A DNA stretch of 37,182 nt from Anaerolineales bacterium UBA2317 (lineage in GTDB: Bacteria; Chloroflexota; Anaerolineae; Anaerolineales; Villigracilaceae). The stretch covers positions 80,478-117,659 of the forward strand of contig DDVH01000022.1 in NCBI GenBank assembly GCA_002345215.1. The letters are read 5' to 3'. Within the stretch, counting starts at the first letter, position 1. Every line of letters begins with the position of its first letter. Of the stretch, positions 9,074 to 16,608 are shown in pieces. Position numbers and translations under genes: made by a program. The notes under the pieces are model-generated. The model was given only the letters and a program-made list of their open reading frames with translations. It had not been told where the DNA came from and did not search any database.

Positions 9074-9212
9074 ATGTCGTTGCGAGGATGGATGCGAAGC
9101 ATCCTGACGAAGCAATCTCATTATATTAAGTTAAGGTTGGGGATTGCTTCGGAACTGGGTCTCGGTACGTCGCCTTCGGCGACACTCGACCAGCAGTTCC
9201 TCGCAATGACAT
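9074..9212. repeat. Complete nested palindromic element, MITE-like, 139 bp
   Basis: The outer terminal inverted repeats are ATGTCGTTGCGAGGA at 9074-9088 and its near-complement at 9197-9212. Inside are a second inverted pair (GAAGCAATCTC / GGGATTGCTTCG) and a 3' sub-hairpin bounded by GGTCTCGGTACG and ACTCGACC. The same order of modules occurs at 25049-25198. It encodes nothing and lies just downstream of the small lipoprotein gene. Confidence 0.8.
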
Positions 9213-9219
9213 GATGTTG

Positions 9220-10782
9220 TTACTGCAAAAACTCAAGACCACCTTGTAAGACAAAGCTGACGACCATGTTGTTGACGATCCATTCGATGGGGGCGAGGTC
9301 GTCGGTGAAGACGGTGGTGGTGGTGTAACCTTCAGCAAGGTTATTATAAGTTGATGACATAGTTACAATAAGTAAAGGATTTATGCCAGGGCTTCCAGGT
9401 CCTCGTGAGAACCTTGATAAATTATCAATAAAATTCTCAGGTGAGGTGGGTTGCTTGGTTGCGAATATCATAGTGTTGAGGGTGCCGGGAATATCCATGA
9501 TGTGAATGGAAGGGAAGATTTGACTCATGGTGGTGGCGAGTCCGTCAATGAGTCTTCTATCGCCGGGGGTGGAGCCAACGTTGAGGGTCAGCACACCTGT
9601 TTCGGTTAAGTGAGAGGCGCAGATTGTGAAAAACTCAAGTGTGGTCATGTGCGCGGGAATGTATGGCGGACGATAGGCATCAATCGCGATAATGTCATAC
9701 AGTTTATTGCTTCTATCTAACCCTAATCTGCCATCGCCGACGATGACGTTTAGATTGGGTAAATTCATATCAAAATAATCACGCCCAACTTGTACAATTT
9801 TGTCGTCAATTTCAATGCCGTCAATTTGAATATCTTCACCATAAATGGCAGTGGCTTGACGTGCGGCCGTGCCAGCCGCTAAGCCAATGATTGCCATGCT
9901 TTGCACATCATCAGGCGAACGGCTTGCATAAAAATAGGGACCGACTGAGAATTGTTCCCATGGTCCGTTGAAGTACATTGTATCGGGATGATAAATGGAA
10001 TGCACACCTTGACCATCATTGAGGCGCAACAAAGTAAAACCATTTTGTTGTTGCACTTGAATATAGTTATAAGCAGACTCGGTTTCGTACACTTGCCCCG
10101 TACTGTTCTTCAATGCGCTGTTTGAGAAAACAATGGCAATGATAAGTAATGCAATCGGCATCCAAATATATTTGAGCATTTCTTTTTGACTAACAAAACG
10201 GTATAAGCCAATGAGTGCTACGATTAACAGCAACATGCCGAAGGAGGCAAAGGTGAGGCGTGTTCCAATCGTTGGAATGGTTATCAGAGTTGGGATAAAC
10301 GTGCCGATGAATGAACCTAATGTTGAGATGGCATAAATCTGCCCTGAGATTTGACCTGATTTATCGGTATCTTCTATGGATAAGCGAATGGCATAGGGTG
10401 AGATTGTGCCTAGCAATGTGATGGGGACAATAAATAAAACTAAGACAACGATAAAAGAACCAGCCATAATGCCGACGCTTAACACTTCAAACGCATCAGC
10501 GGCGAAGGTGAGAACTGGCACAGCGACATAAGGCACGAGACCTACGGTGAACGCCGCCCAAGCAAGGATGCGATACATGGCTTGCGGACTTGGGTTGGCA
10601 TCTGCCCATTTGCCACCGAGAAAGTAGCCGAAGGTTAAATAGATAAGCATGAGACCGATAATGCTTGCCCAAACTAGATTGCTGGTGCCGAAGACGTTGC
10701 CGATGAGTCGCCCGGCGGTGAGTTCGGCGGCGAGTGTGGTCATACCTGAGATAAAGACTGTGAGGAGAATGTAGCGTTTCAT
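9220..10782 (-). CDS. Fused MFS-type membrane domain / spermidine synthase-like protein
   Basis: A 520-residue fusion. Residues 1-~215 form about six to seven membrane spans of the MFS-like half (TAGRLIGNVFGTSNLVWASIIG, FLGGKWAD). Residues ~230-440 are a spermidine-synthase-type Rossmann domain: MAIIGLAAGTAARQ, IDGIEIDDKIVQVGRDYF, VIVGDGR, then IDAYRPPYIPAHMTTLEFF. The usual GGGDG loop is altered to GLAAG, so classical aminopropyl transfer is not assured. Such fusions are common in Chloroflexota and the substrate is unknown. The C-terminal tail ends within a few bases of a repeat element. Confidence 0.88.
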   Translation of the reverse strand: MKRYILLTVFISGMTTLAAELTAGRLIGNVFGTSNLVWASIIGLMLIYLTFGYFLGGKWADANPSPQAMYRILAWAAFTVGLVPYVAVPVLTFAADAFEVLSVGIMAGSFIVVLVLFIVPITLLGTISPYAIRLSIEDTDKSGQISGQIYAISTLGSFIGTFIPTLITIPTIGTRLTFASFGMLLLIVALIGLYRFVSQKEMLKYIWMPIALLIIAIVFSNSALKNSTGQVYETESAYNYIQVQQQNGFTLLRLNDGQGVHSIYHPDTMYFNGPWEQFSVGPYFYASRSPDDVQSMAIIGLAAGTAARQATAIYGEDIQIDGIEIDDKIVQVGRDYFDMNLPNLNVIVGDGRLGLDRSNKLYDIIAIDAYRPPYIPAHMTTLEFFTICASHLTETGVLTLNVGSTPGDRRLIDGLATTMSQIFPSIHIMDIPGTLNTMIFATKQPTSPENFIDNLSRFSRGPGSPGINPLLIVTMSSTYNNLAEGYTTTTVFTDDLAPIEWIVNNMVVSFVLQGGLEFLQ

Positions 10783-10855
10783 GGGTGGAATTATAGTTGA
10801 TGGTTGCTAGTTGGTGGTGATTAGCGGTCAGCTATCAGCGTTTAGCTTTTTATAA

Positions 10856-10888
10856 AGGTGACAGTCACTTCTAAAGTGACTGTCACCT
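10856..10888. repeat. REP hairpin 1 (33 bp)
   Basis: A perfect 15-bp stem, AGGTGACAGTCACTT, with a 3-base loop, placed just after the stop of the REP-associated transposase gene. It is one of five copies in 4.9 kb. Confidence 0.9.
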
Positions 10889-10894
10889 GTGGGT

Positions 10895-11491
10895 TCACTT
10901 TTCTAAATCGTCAATAAATTTTCTAACATCATCTGGTAACTGGCGGGATTTTAAGTAAGCAAACAAAAACTTTTTATATTCTTCTGCATTTGCAAACTGG
11001 CTTTTGATAAAGTCTTTATCTACTAGTGACCCGTTTCTTTCGCCAATCCATTCTAAATAATTGGAATAGAGCCACTGTGCAGGGTCTGCCACCAAACCGT
11101 CTTTGACAGGGTTTCCGTGAATATATCTGCATAAATGTAATAAGTGACTTTTCGTTTGGATTACTTTTGCTCGAAAACGTCCTTCAAACAATGTTCCACT
11201 GTGTTGATATTTCTTATTATAGGCTTTGACGTAACTATTGAAAACATATTGAGGTAAATTGCCCGCTGGTTCTTGACCATCTTGCCTTGTTAAGAAGTGA
11301 TAATGATTTGGTTCAAGGCAATAGGCAATCATGCTTAAGTGATTGGCTTTTGTATATTCTTTTACTTTTTCAAGCACAAAAAGATAATTGGCTTCTTCTC
11401 GAAAGATGGGAGACTTGCTGATGCCGCGATTGTAGATGTGATAATACATGCCTGCTTGCCATGTTAGCAAATCTTTTCTCGCGTAGGGCAT
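10895..11491 (-). CDS. REP-associated tyrosine transposase (RAYT, Y1/HUH family)
   Basis: The ATG at 11491 has AAGGAG at good spacing and gives 198 residues; an upstream in-frame start would overlap a REP hairpin. The fold is Y1_Tnp. The HUH metal-binding motif is PNHYHFL (His63, His65). A Tyr in NSYVKAYN, probably Tyr87, is the expected nucleophile. GTLFEGRFRAK and LCRYIHGNPV are the other family boxes. RAYTs cut and join single-stranded REP hairpins and are usually domesticated single-copy genes. REP hairpins lie directly on both sides (10856-10888, 11514-11546 and 11568-11600), the classic arrangement. All catalytic residues seem intact. Confidence 0.93.
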   Translation of the reverse strand: MPYARKDLLTWQAGMYYHIYNRGISKSPIFREEANYLFVLEKVKEYTKANHLSMIAYCLEPNHYHFLTRQDGQEPAGNLPQYVFNSYVKAYNKKYQHSGTLFEGRFRAKVIQTKSHLLHLCRYIHGNPVKDGLVADPAQWLYSNYLEWIGERNGSLVDKDFIKSQFANAEEYKKFLFAYLKSRQLPDDVRKFIDDLEK

Positions 11492-11513
11492 AAATTTCTC
11501 CTTCCATCTACCC

Positions 11514-11546
11514 AAGTGACAGTCACCTTTAAGGTGACTGTCACTT
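11514..11546. repeat. REP hairpin 2 (33 bp)
   Basis: A perfect 15-bp stem, AAGTGACAGTCACCT, with a 3-base loop, immediately upstream of the transposase gene. Relative to copy 1, two stem positions have changed and both are compensated in the opposite arm. Confidence 0.9.
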
Positions 11547-11567
11547 TTTGGTTCTCGATAATTTCTC

Positions 11568-11600
11568 AGGTGACAGTCATCTTCAAGATGACTGTCACCT
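11568..11600. repeat. REP hairpin 3 (33 bp)
   Basis: A perfect 15-bp stem, AGGTGACAGTCATCT, with a 3-base loop. It carries a further substitution with its complementary change in the other arm. It lies in the divergent region between the transposase and the acidic protein gene. Confidence 0.9.
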
Positions 11601-11645
11601 TTTATTATAAACTTTCATATTCTATTTTACAAAGGAGATAATAAA

Positions 11646-12200
11646 ATGAACAGCAGTGAAGATATATATGATGATGAGGAGCCAGATGATGAATCAGATA
11701 ATGACGAAAGTGAAGATGGGCTCACTAATATTAATGAGCTAGATAATACATCTTTAGACACATTTCTTTTTTATATAATCAAGAAATTGGATGCTAACTC
11801 AAAAAGATTTTTTATTTCAACCTTCTTAGAGGTGATGGGAGCAAAAGACAGACGAGACCCATTTGGAATGGGTTCACGAGTAGTGAGAGTTGAGCTATCT
11901 AAGGATAGTGAGCATAATACAAAAGAGTTGGCAGAATTATCAGAAATTATATTCTTTCGCGCATTGAGTAAGAAACAAAAGGAACTTTATAATCTTATTT
12001 CAATTATAAAATTTTTTTCAGGAAAGATTGTGACAGCTCAGGGATATATTGACCTTCTTAATTCTTGCAATACACTAGCCCGCATTACAGGTTTACCATT
12101 TTCTCTTGAAGATAAATACGGTGGTTTGAAAGATTGGGATGAATGGAATAGTGCAATTGAGAAGGCACTAAAAGAAGGAAGAAAAAAGTTTGGTAGGTGA
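11646..12200 (+). CDS. Unrecognised acidic protein inside the REP/R-M island
   Basis: 184 residues with a strong AAGGAG site 8 bases before the ATG. Residues 4-35 are an Asp/Glu-rich, low-complexity acidic tract. From ~37 on the protein is helical and mixed-charge (SLDTFLFYIIKKLDANSKRF). No signal peptide, membrane span or catalytic motif is visible. It is AT-rich compared with housekeeping neighbours. It is bracketed by REP hairpins 3 and 4 and lies between the transposase and the restriction-modification genes, oriented opposite to both. An acidic N-terminus recalls DNA-mimic proteins such as anti-restriction factors, but nothing else supports that. A helical cargo or defence accessory is equally possible. 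Confidence 0.65.
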   Translation: MNSSEDIYDDEEPDDESDNDESEDGLTNINELDNTSLDTFLFYIIKKLDANSKRFFISTFLEVMGAKDRRDPFGMGSRVVRVELSKDSEHNTKELAELSEIIFFRALSKKQKELYNLISIIKFFSGKIVTAQGYIDLLNSCNTLARITGLPFSLEDKYGGLKDWDEWNSAIEKALKEGRKKFGR

Positions 12201-12206
12201 AGACCC

Positions 12207-12239
12207 AAGTGACAGTCACCTTTAAGGTGACTGTCACTT
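12207..12239. repeat. REP hairpin 4 (33 bp)
   Basis: Identical to hairpin 2. It lies between the acidic protein gene and the 3' end of the specificity subunit gene, which converge here, and could also act as a transcription end for both. Confidence 0.9.
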
Positions 12240-12243
12240 TTAT

Positions 12244-13620
12244 TTACCCAAGTAACACCTTCTCAAACTTCTCTTTAGCCGTTTGCCATTGACTCTCGGC
12301 TTGTTGACGAAGTTGGCGGGCTTGAGATTGCAAGTCATAAAGTTCTTTTATAATTTTTTCTTGAATTGCTTTTGGTGGTAAAGGTATTTGTATTTTCTTT
12401 ATTACTTCGTAATCTAATGCAATTCGTGTTCCACCAGTAACTCCACGATTGCTTAATGCTTTCCCAATGGAAGAGTTTAAGTAAATTGCAAGGTATTCAG
12501 GTAAACACTCTTGATGAATGATTCTCATTCTTACAATATGTTGATTTATATTTGCTGGCAGATTATCTTTGGAAACTACAGCACTTGTGCCAACACGTCC
12601 TGTAATTGTCATTAGTACATCATTCTCTTTTAATTGAGACCTTTTTAGTTCCCCGTTATGAACTGCTTCTTTAATATAATTTAAGTCTTCTAAGACAATT
12701 TCATTTTCTCCAATATTTAAGATACGTAAAAACTTGATACCATCTTCCGCATAAAGTTCGGCATCTCCTCTTGTTGGCGTTGCACCACCTACTAAATCAG
12801 GTGATATTTTTTCAAGAGATACTTTTAGGAATTTGCTTTTATTTAATGTATTTACTAACCTTTCATAATAAGGTTTGTAATAAGTAACATCCTGTCTGCC
12901 TTGCTTAACCTTTGATAACTTAACAGCAAACGTATTTCTTTTTTCTTCTTTCGGTAACTTAATATCTAATTCTTTTAGAACAAATTCATCAATTCCTTTG
13001 AGTAAATTATCTGCTTCTGCTAACTTGGCTTGACGGGTAGCCCGTGCGGATTCCATCTCGGCGACGAGAGATTTTTGCACGTCAAGCGGTGGCAGGGGAA
13101 TTTGAACAGTGGCAATTGAGGCTAGTTGTAACTGTTTTTGAGCTGCACCAGTGAGTAATCTGTTGACTTGTGATTTACCAGAAGCCGATAAAAGAAATAA
13201 CTCTAAGTATTCAGGGATAACCTTTTCTTTATTTGGGATTACTCTTATTGAATGAGAAGAAATAACATATTGTTTGTCTAAAGGGCGAACGACACAGGTC
13301 GCCCCAGCCTTCGCGCCCGTTCTTGTAATAAGAAGATCGCCAGCTTCAATAAAGGAATCTTTTGCGCTTTTTAGTCTCTCTTTAGAAATAAAAACAACAT
13401 CAGTCGTATTTAAATAGCCATCTTCAACATTTGCCGCGCGTAAAACGGGAATAGCATTCTCGCTATCTTCTACATACTCTCTTATAAATTCAGTCGGTTG
13501 AATAATCCTTTTGCTTAAATCTCTCAAAGTAGCAATAGGATATTTTCCTGTCAGGTTAAGTGAATTGTTTGGAGAATAAAAAGGTGAATCTATTCTTCCA
13601 ATTATTTCGCCCTGCCGCAC
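12244..13620 (-). CDS. Restriction-modification specificity subunit (HsdS-like, two TRDs)
   Basis: 458 residues in two related halves: target-recognition domain 1 (~20-185), a coiled-coil spacer starting QIPLPPLDVQKSLVAEME, domain 2 (~245-410), and a second spacer starting QIPLPPKAIQEKIIKEL. Each domain would read one half of a bipartite DNA target. The first available start is GTG at 13620 and it has no Shine-Dalgarno. The frame continues open upstream and encodes CFAVRQGEIIGRID, similar to FAVKLSKVKQGRQD at the start of the second half, so the annotated N-terminus may be eroded. The 47-base gap to the methylase gene contains a 15-bp palindrome (13638-13652). The product should assemble with the nuclease-methylase encoded upstream. 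Confidence 0.9.
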   Translation of the reverse strand: MRQGEIIGRIDSPFYSPNNSLNLTGKYPIATLRDLSKRIIQPTEFIREYVEDSENAIPVLRAANVEDGYLNTTDVVFISKERLKSAKDSFIEAGDLLITRTGAKAGATCVVRPLDKQYVISSHSIRVIPNKEKVIPEYLELFLLSASGKSQVNRLLTGAAQKQLQLASIATVQIPLPPLDVQKSLVAEMESARATRQAKLAEADNLLKGIDEFVLKELDIKLPKEEKRNTFAVKLSKVKQGRQDVTYYKPYYERLVNTLNKSKFLKVSLEKISPDLVGGATPTRGDAELYAEDGIKFLRILNIGENEIVLEDLNYIKEAVHNGELKRSQLKENDVLMTITGRVGTSAVVSKDNLPANINQHIVRMRIIHQECLPEYLAIYLNSSIGKALSNRGVTGGTRIALDYEVIKKIQIPLPPKAIQEKIIKELYDLQSQARQLRQQAESQWQTAKEKFEKVLLG

Positions 13621-13637
13621 GGCAAAACAGTGATAAG

Positions 13638-13652
13638 AGACTTCGGAAGTCT
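13638..13652. repeat. Palindrome at the methylase/specificity gene junction
   Basis: AGACTTCGGAAGTCT matches the stem ends of the longer hairpins at 16571-16607 and, with C/T changes, 15732-15764. It may be a remnant of that repeat family lying exactly where the specificity subunit's ribosome site should be. Confidence 0.55.
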
Positions 13653-13667
13653 TCTGTGCGGAAGGGC

Positions 13668-15608
13668 TTAGACGAAAAAAGGTTCGGGGTTCTCCGTAAA
13701 CTTACGATATTCAGCAATCAAACCTGTTTCGGGTAGTACCTGCCTGTGGGTCTCCACCCAGTTATCAGGGTTGAATGAATCGCGTTTGTAAATAAATTGC
13801 ATGTCGAACAAGTCACAACGTAGCCATTCTGTTTTTGTATCACCGATAATCTTCGGCTCTTTGAATGTCTTAAACGTCTTTCTGCCTGTGGCATCATAGC
13901 CAATGTTTTCAGCAATCGCCATAAAAATGGCTTCATCATCATTGGGTGTTTCGTCCGCTTCACGCTTTTGTAAAAAGACCAAACTGGCTTTCACACCCGC
14001 GCCATAGTGAGCAAATGCAAATTGTGGCAGGCTTACGACGGCTAATAAGCGGTAGCGCTCTAATAACCAATCTCGCACACTTTGTAAAGAAGAATTGGTC
14101 AGAATGCCATCAGGTAATACAATCGCCATGCGTCCGTTTGGTTTTAAGAATTGATAACAGCGTTCTAAAAATAAAATCTCTGTTTTGACAGATGCTTTCG
14201 ACTTGCCACTTCTTGCACCGTCTTTCCAGTCATAATCTAAATCATAGCCATCAAGGTATGCTTTTTCAGTCTTTTTGACTACTGCCCCAAAAGGCGGATT
14301 TGTTAAAATAATATCGAAATGATTAAAGGCAAAGCCTTTATTTTCTTCCCTAATTTTTTTCACATCTTGTAAAGCATCTACGCTGATGACGTTGGTATGC
14401 CCGTCATCATGCACAATCATATTCATCTTAGCAACTCGTGCAATCGAGTCGTTTAATTCAATCCCAAATAATCTTTTTTGAGCAAAGTCGTGCCAGTGAG
14501 ATTTGTGTTGAATGGTATCTTGGTCAAAATATTCGTCGGCTTCACGACGCACAGCATCTAAAGCATATAAAAGGAAACCGCCCGAACCACAAGCAGGGTC
14601 TAAGACAATATCGGTATGGCTAGGGGCAAGCATTTCAACCGCAAAGGCAATCACTTCACGCGGGGTAAAGTATTGTCCAAAATCACCTTTGAAGAAGCCA
14701 TCCATAAACTGCTCAAATGCCACGCCTTTGGTATCAAGGTCGGTAGCATTTAAGTTAATACCTTCAAGATGCAAGACGACTGTTCTTAATACAGGGTCAT
14801 CTACTTTGATTGTGTCTGTAAAGACGTTCGGTTCACGTTGGCGTTGGGTTTCATACAAGGCTTTGATACGCGCCGCTAACTTCTCGCTTTTTTCATGCGT
14901 CTTGATTTGAAATTGATAGGGTTGCCCACGTTTGGTATTTTTTTCATCACTGATTTTTACAAAAATAATCTTTGATAATTCGCCAAACGCTTCAGGTGGA
15001 GTGCGCCTACCGCCTTCCCATAACGATTGATGACATTTCTTAATCGCAGAAATCAACTCTTCTTTGCTAACGGGTTTAATATCTAATGCACCATTTTTTA
15101 CATACTTAAATTCTTCGGGCTTGCCGTATTGAGCAGGAATATCAGCGATGATATTTTGTTCGCGTTCCAGTGCGCCATATTTGCCTGTAAAGTCAAAAGC
15201 GCGTCTCGTCCCGCCTGCGACTACCATCACATAACTAGCGCGAAATTTTTGCCAAGTGCCATTTCCACAAGCCTGTTCTACAGCTTGGTTAAATTCAGGG
15301 TCAGAGATTCCATCTCTTTTACATTCAATCACAGCATACGGTTGTTTGCGGGTGTTATCTTTGAATATCACTAAATCGGCACGGTCTGAGGGAGTTCGGT
15401 CAGGTACAACGACTTCGATACCAATACAGTCAGCCTCATATCCATACCGATAAATTAACTCAGCCCAAAATTCAGCACGTACTTTTTCTTCGGGGTCGTT
15501 ATAACGTTCGGTATGGTTCAAGGCAACGTAAGTAATCTTTTCGTTTTTGCCTTCACCTTTTAAGGTGGCATGTCCGTCTTTGAGTGCTTGTTCAAGAAAT
15601 GTAGCCAT
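13668..15608 (-). CDS. Fused restriction nuclease - N6-adenine DNA methyltransferase (BcgI-A/type IIB-like)
   Basis: 646 residues. The N-terminal ~170 residues are an HsdR_N-type PD-(D/E)xK nuclease: Asp78 in RADLVIF and the Glu95-Cys-Lys97 of AVIECKRD. Residues ~180-300 are a helical connector. Residues ~305-560 are a class I adenine methylase with GQYFTPREV (311-319), the SAM loop DPACGSGGF (337-345) and catalytic NPPF (437-440). Size and order match enzymes such as BcgI, in which one chain cuts and methylates and a separate subunit gives specificity. All catalytic residues appear intact. No translocase-type HsdR is present in the window. The ATG at 15608 follows AGAGGAT. It is followed by the specificity subunit gene. 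Confidence 0.92.
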   Translation of the reverse strand: MATFLEQALKDGHATLKGEGKNEKITYVALNHTERYNDPEEKVRAEFWAELIYRYGYEADCIGIEVVVPDRTPSDRADLVIFKDNTRKQPYAVIECKRDGISDPEFNQAVEQACGNGTWQKFRASYVMVVAGGTRRAFDFTGKYGALEREQNIIADIPAQYGKPEEFKYVKNGALDIKPVSKEELISAIKKCHQSLWEGGRRTPPEAFGELSKIIFVKISDEKNTKRGQPYQFQIKTHEKSEKLAARIKALYETQRQREPNVFTDTIKVDDPVLRTVVLHLEGINLNATDLDTKGVAFEQFMDGFFKGDFGQYFTPREVIAFAVEMLAPSHTDIVLDPACGSGGFLLYALDAVRREADEYFDQDTIQHKSHWHDFAQKRLFGIELNDSIARVAKMNMIVHDDGHTNVISVDALQDVKKIREENKGFAFNHFDIILTNPPFGAVVKKTEKAYLDGYDLDYDWKDGARSGKSKASVKTEILFLERCYQFLKPNGRMAIVLPDGILTNSSLQSVRDWLLERYRLLAVVSLPQFAFAHYGAGVKASLVFLQKREADETPNDDEAIFMAIAENIGYDATGRKTFKTFKEPKIIGDTKTEWLRCDLFDMQFIYKRDSFNPDNWVETHRQVLPETGLIAEYRKFTENPEPFFV

Positions 15609-15685
15609 AGTATCCTCTAAGAAATTACTAACGCTTTTATTTTAATCAAGCTTATTTTATAGCAAAACTAATTTTTTACCTAATC

Positions 15686-15718
15686 AGGTGACAGTCACTT
15701 TAAAAGTGACTGTCACCT
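15686..15718. repeat. REP hairpin 5 (33 bp)
   Basis: A perfect 15-bp stem identical to copy 1, with loop TAA, 78 bases upstream of the nuclease-methylase start. It marks the outer edge of the REP-decorated segment. Confidence 0.9.
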
Positions 15719-15731
15719 TACGACACTAACC

Positions 15732-15764
15732 AGACCTCCGAGGTTTTTAAAACCTCGGAGGTCT
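15732..15764. repeat. Terminator-like palindrome upstream of the R-M genes
   Basis: A 16-bp perfect stem (AGACCTCCGAGGTTTT and complement). Its sequence parallels the hairpin at 16571-16607, with C/T changes that are compensated. It is AT-flanked but has no long T run, so it is called a repeat first and a terminator only tentatively. Confidence 0.65.
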
Positions 15765-15776
15765 ATTAAAATTAAA

Positions 15777-15930
15777 TTCTTGCCTACAAATCCCCAATTT
15801 CTTTACTACAAATCCACAACTTCTTTACTATAAATTCACAACTTCTTTACTATAAATCCATGTTTTCTAGTAAAGAATCGAGTCATTTCTTGCCTAGAAT
15901 CGCTTAATTTCTAGGCAAGAAAAAAGAATC
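15777..15930. repeat. Seven consecutive 22-bp units, each opening with a 13-bp TTCT site
   Basis: Seven units begin at exactly 22-base steps (15777, 15799, 15821, 15843, 15865, 15887, 15909). Each opens with TTCT followed by a variable core and, usually, AA or AGAA. Unit 5 (TTCTAGTAAAGAA) is the reverse complement of the core form TTCTTTACTAGAA. Units 6 and 7 (TTCTTGCCTAGAA and TTCTAGGCAAGAA) are exact reverse complements of each other. Another full site lies at 15969-15981 and half sites near 16003-16046. The remaining non-coding sequence of the 15609-16129 gap is AT-rich with no open frame. A phased array of protein-binding sites (operator, iteron or partition type) is inferred. Confidence 0.85.
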
Positions 15931-15968
15931 ATTTTTTTAAGAGCGGATTCAAGCCATCTCGCCAAAAT

Positions 15969-15981
15969 TTCTTTACTAGAA
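15969..15981. promoter_or_regulatory. Detached copy of the 13-bp site
   Basis: TTCTTTACTAGAA matches units 2-4 of the array and is the exact complement of unit 5. It lies 149 bases upstream of the HU-like gene start, nearer to that gene than the main array is. Confidence 0.6.
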
Positions 15982-16129
15982 ATTAACCAAAATCCCCCTA
16001 CGGTACTAGAAAAATATCTTGTCTAGCAATTAATTTTCAATAAAATAAAAAGTGTTCAGAGGGCATACCCAAACAGAAAGCCCAATTGTCAAATTTCAAC
16101 CCCATAGTATTAAATAGGAGGATTACGTT

Positions 16130-16528
16130 ATGGCATCTAAAATAGCCGCAATCAACGCCTACCGTCCGCGTGTGGAGGCAGGCAACACCGTTCAAAAACA
16201 AGAACTCGTGCGTCAACTGGCACGCGCCACTGGCTTGAACGAAGGCACAGCCGATTTGGTCATCAAAGAACTGCGCGACATCATCATTGAATACTTACGC
16301 GCCGGGCGCGGAGTCAAGGTAGAAGGCTTAGGCACATGGCTCCCCAACATTGATTTAGCCGGTGTGTTTGACGCACAATACCGCATGGATAGTTTCTTGA
16401 AAAACGCTTTGAACGTGGCGGGCATCTTCACTGGCAACATCATCAATCGTGAAAATATCGGCAAGACCAGCGAAGAATTAATCGAAATGTGGAACGAAGA
16501 AAACCCCGGCGACCCCGTCCCCGATTAA
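16130..16528 (+). CDS. HU/IHF-fold DNA-binding protein
   Basis: 132 residues with AGGAGG 8 bases upstream. Residues ~20-75 resemble the helical half of HU (KQELVRQLARATGLNEGTADLVIKEL) followed by the strand GRGVKVEGLGTWLP, which corresponds to HU's GxxxxLxGFG region. The DNA-grasping arm is short and lacks the usual RNPxTG motif. Instead the C-terminus is acidic (EELIEMWNEENPGDP). It is therefore an HU-like variant, closer to the HU-DNA-binding-domain proteins of other phyla than to canonical HU. Its codon use is GC-richer than the AT-rich region upstream. It is divergent from the R-M genes across the 22-bp array, so it could act on that array; this is inference. Confidence 0.75.
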   Translation: MASKIAAINAYRPRVEAGNTVQKQELVRQLARATGLNEGTADLVIKELRDIIIEYLRAGRGVKVEGLGTWLPNIDLAGVFDAQYRMDSFLKNALNVAGIFTGNIINRENIGKTSEELIEMWNEENPGDPVPD

Positions 16529-16570
16529 GAACCGCTTCACACGTCCCTCTGAATGGATACCCAGACATTA

Positions 16571-16607
16571 AAAGACTTCCGAAGTTTTTAAAACTTCGGA
16601 AGTCTTT
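16571..16607. terminator. Bidirectional hairpin terminator
   Basis: The stem AAAGACTTCCGAAGTTTT pairs with its complement and ends in a T run on both strands. It sits between the convergent HU-like and sulfatase-family genes. Confidence 0.85.
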
Positions 16608-16608
16608 T

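Noticed and set aside
10800..10850. Regulatory palindrome in TTAGCGGTCAGCTATCAGCG
   Set aside because: The pairing is weak and the sequence resembles common intergenic AGCTATCAGC-type repeats; no conserved position relative to a start.
13946..15453. Several plus-strand open frames
   Set aside because: All are antisense to the nuclease-methylase gene and show no ribosome sites or domain features.
12244..15608. Classical type I R-M system
   Set aside because: No SF2 translocase HsdR occurs in the window, and the methylase chain carries its own nuclease domain.
15777..15930. CRISPR array
   Set aside because: The 22-base units have no repeat/spacer division: the variable part is too short, sites invert between units, and no cas gene is present.
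10783..16129. Complete integrative element or prophage
   Set aside because: No integrase, flanking att repeats or phage structural genes are visible; only a RAYT, repeats and R-M genes support the word island.
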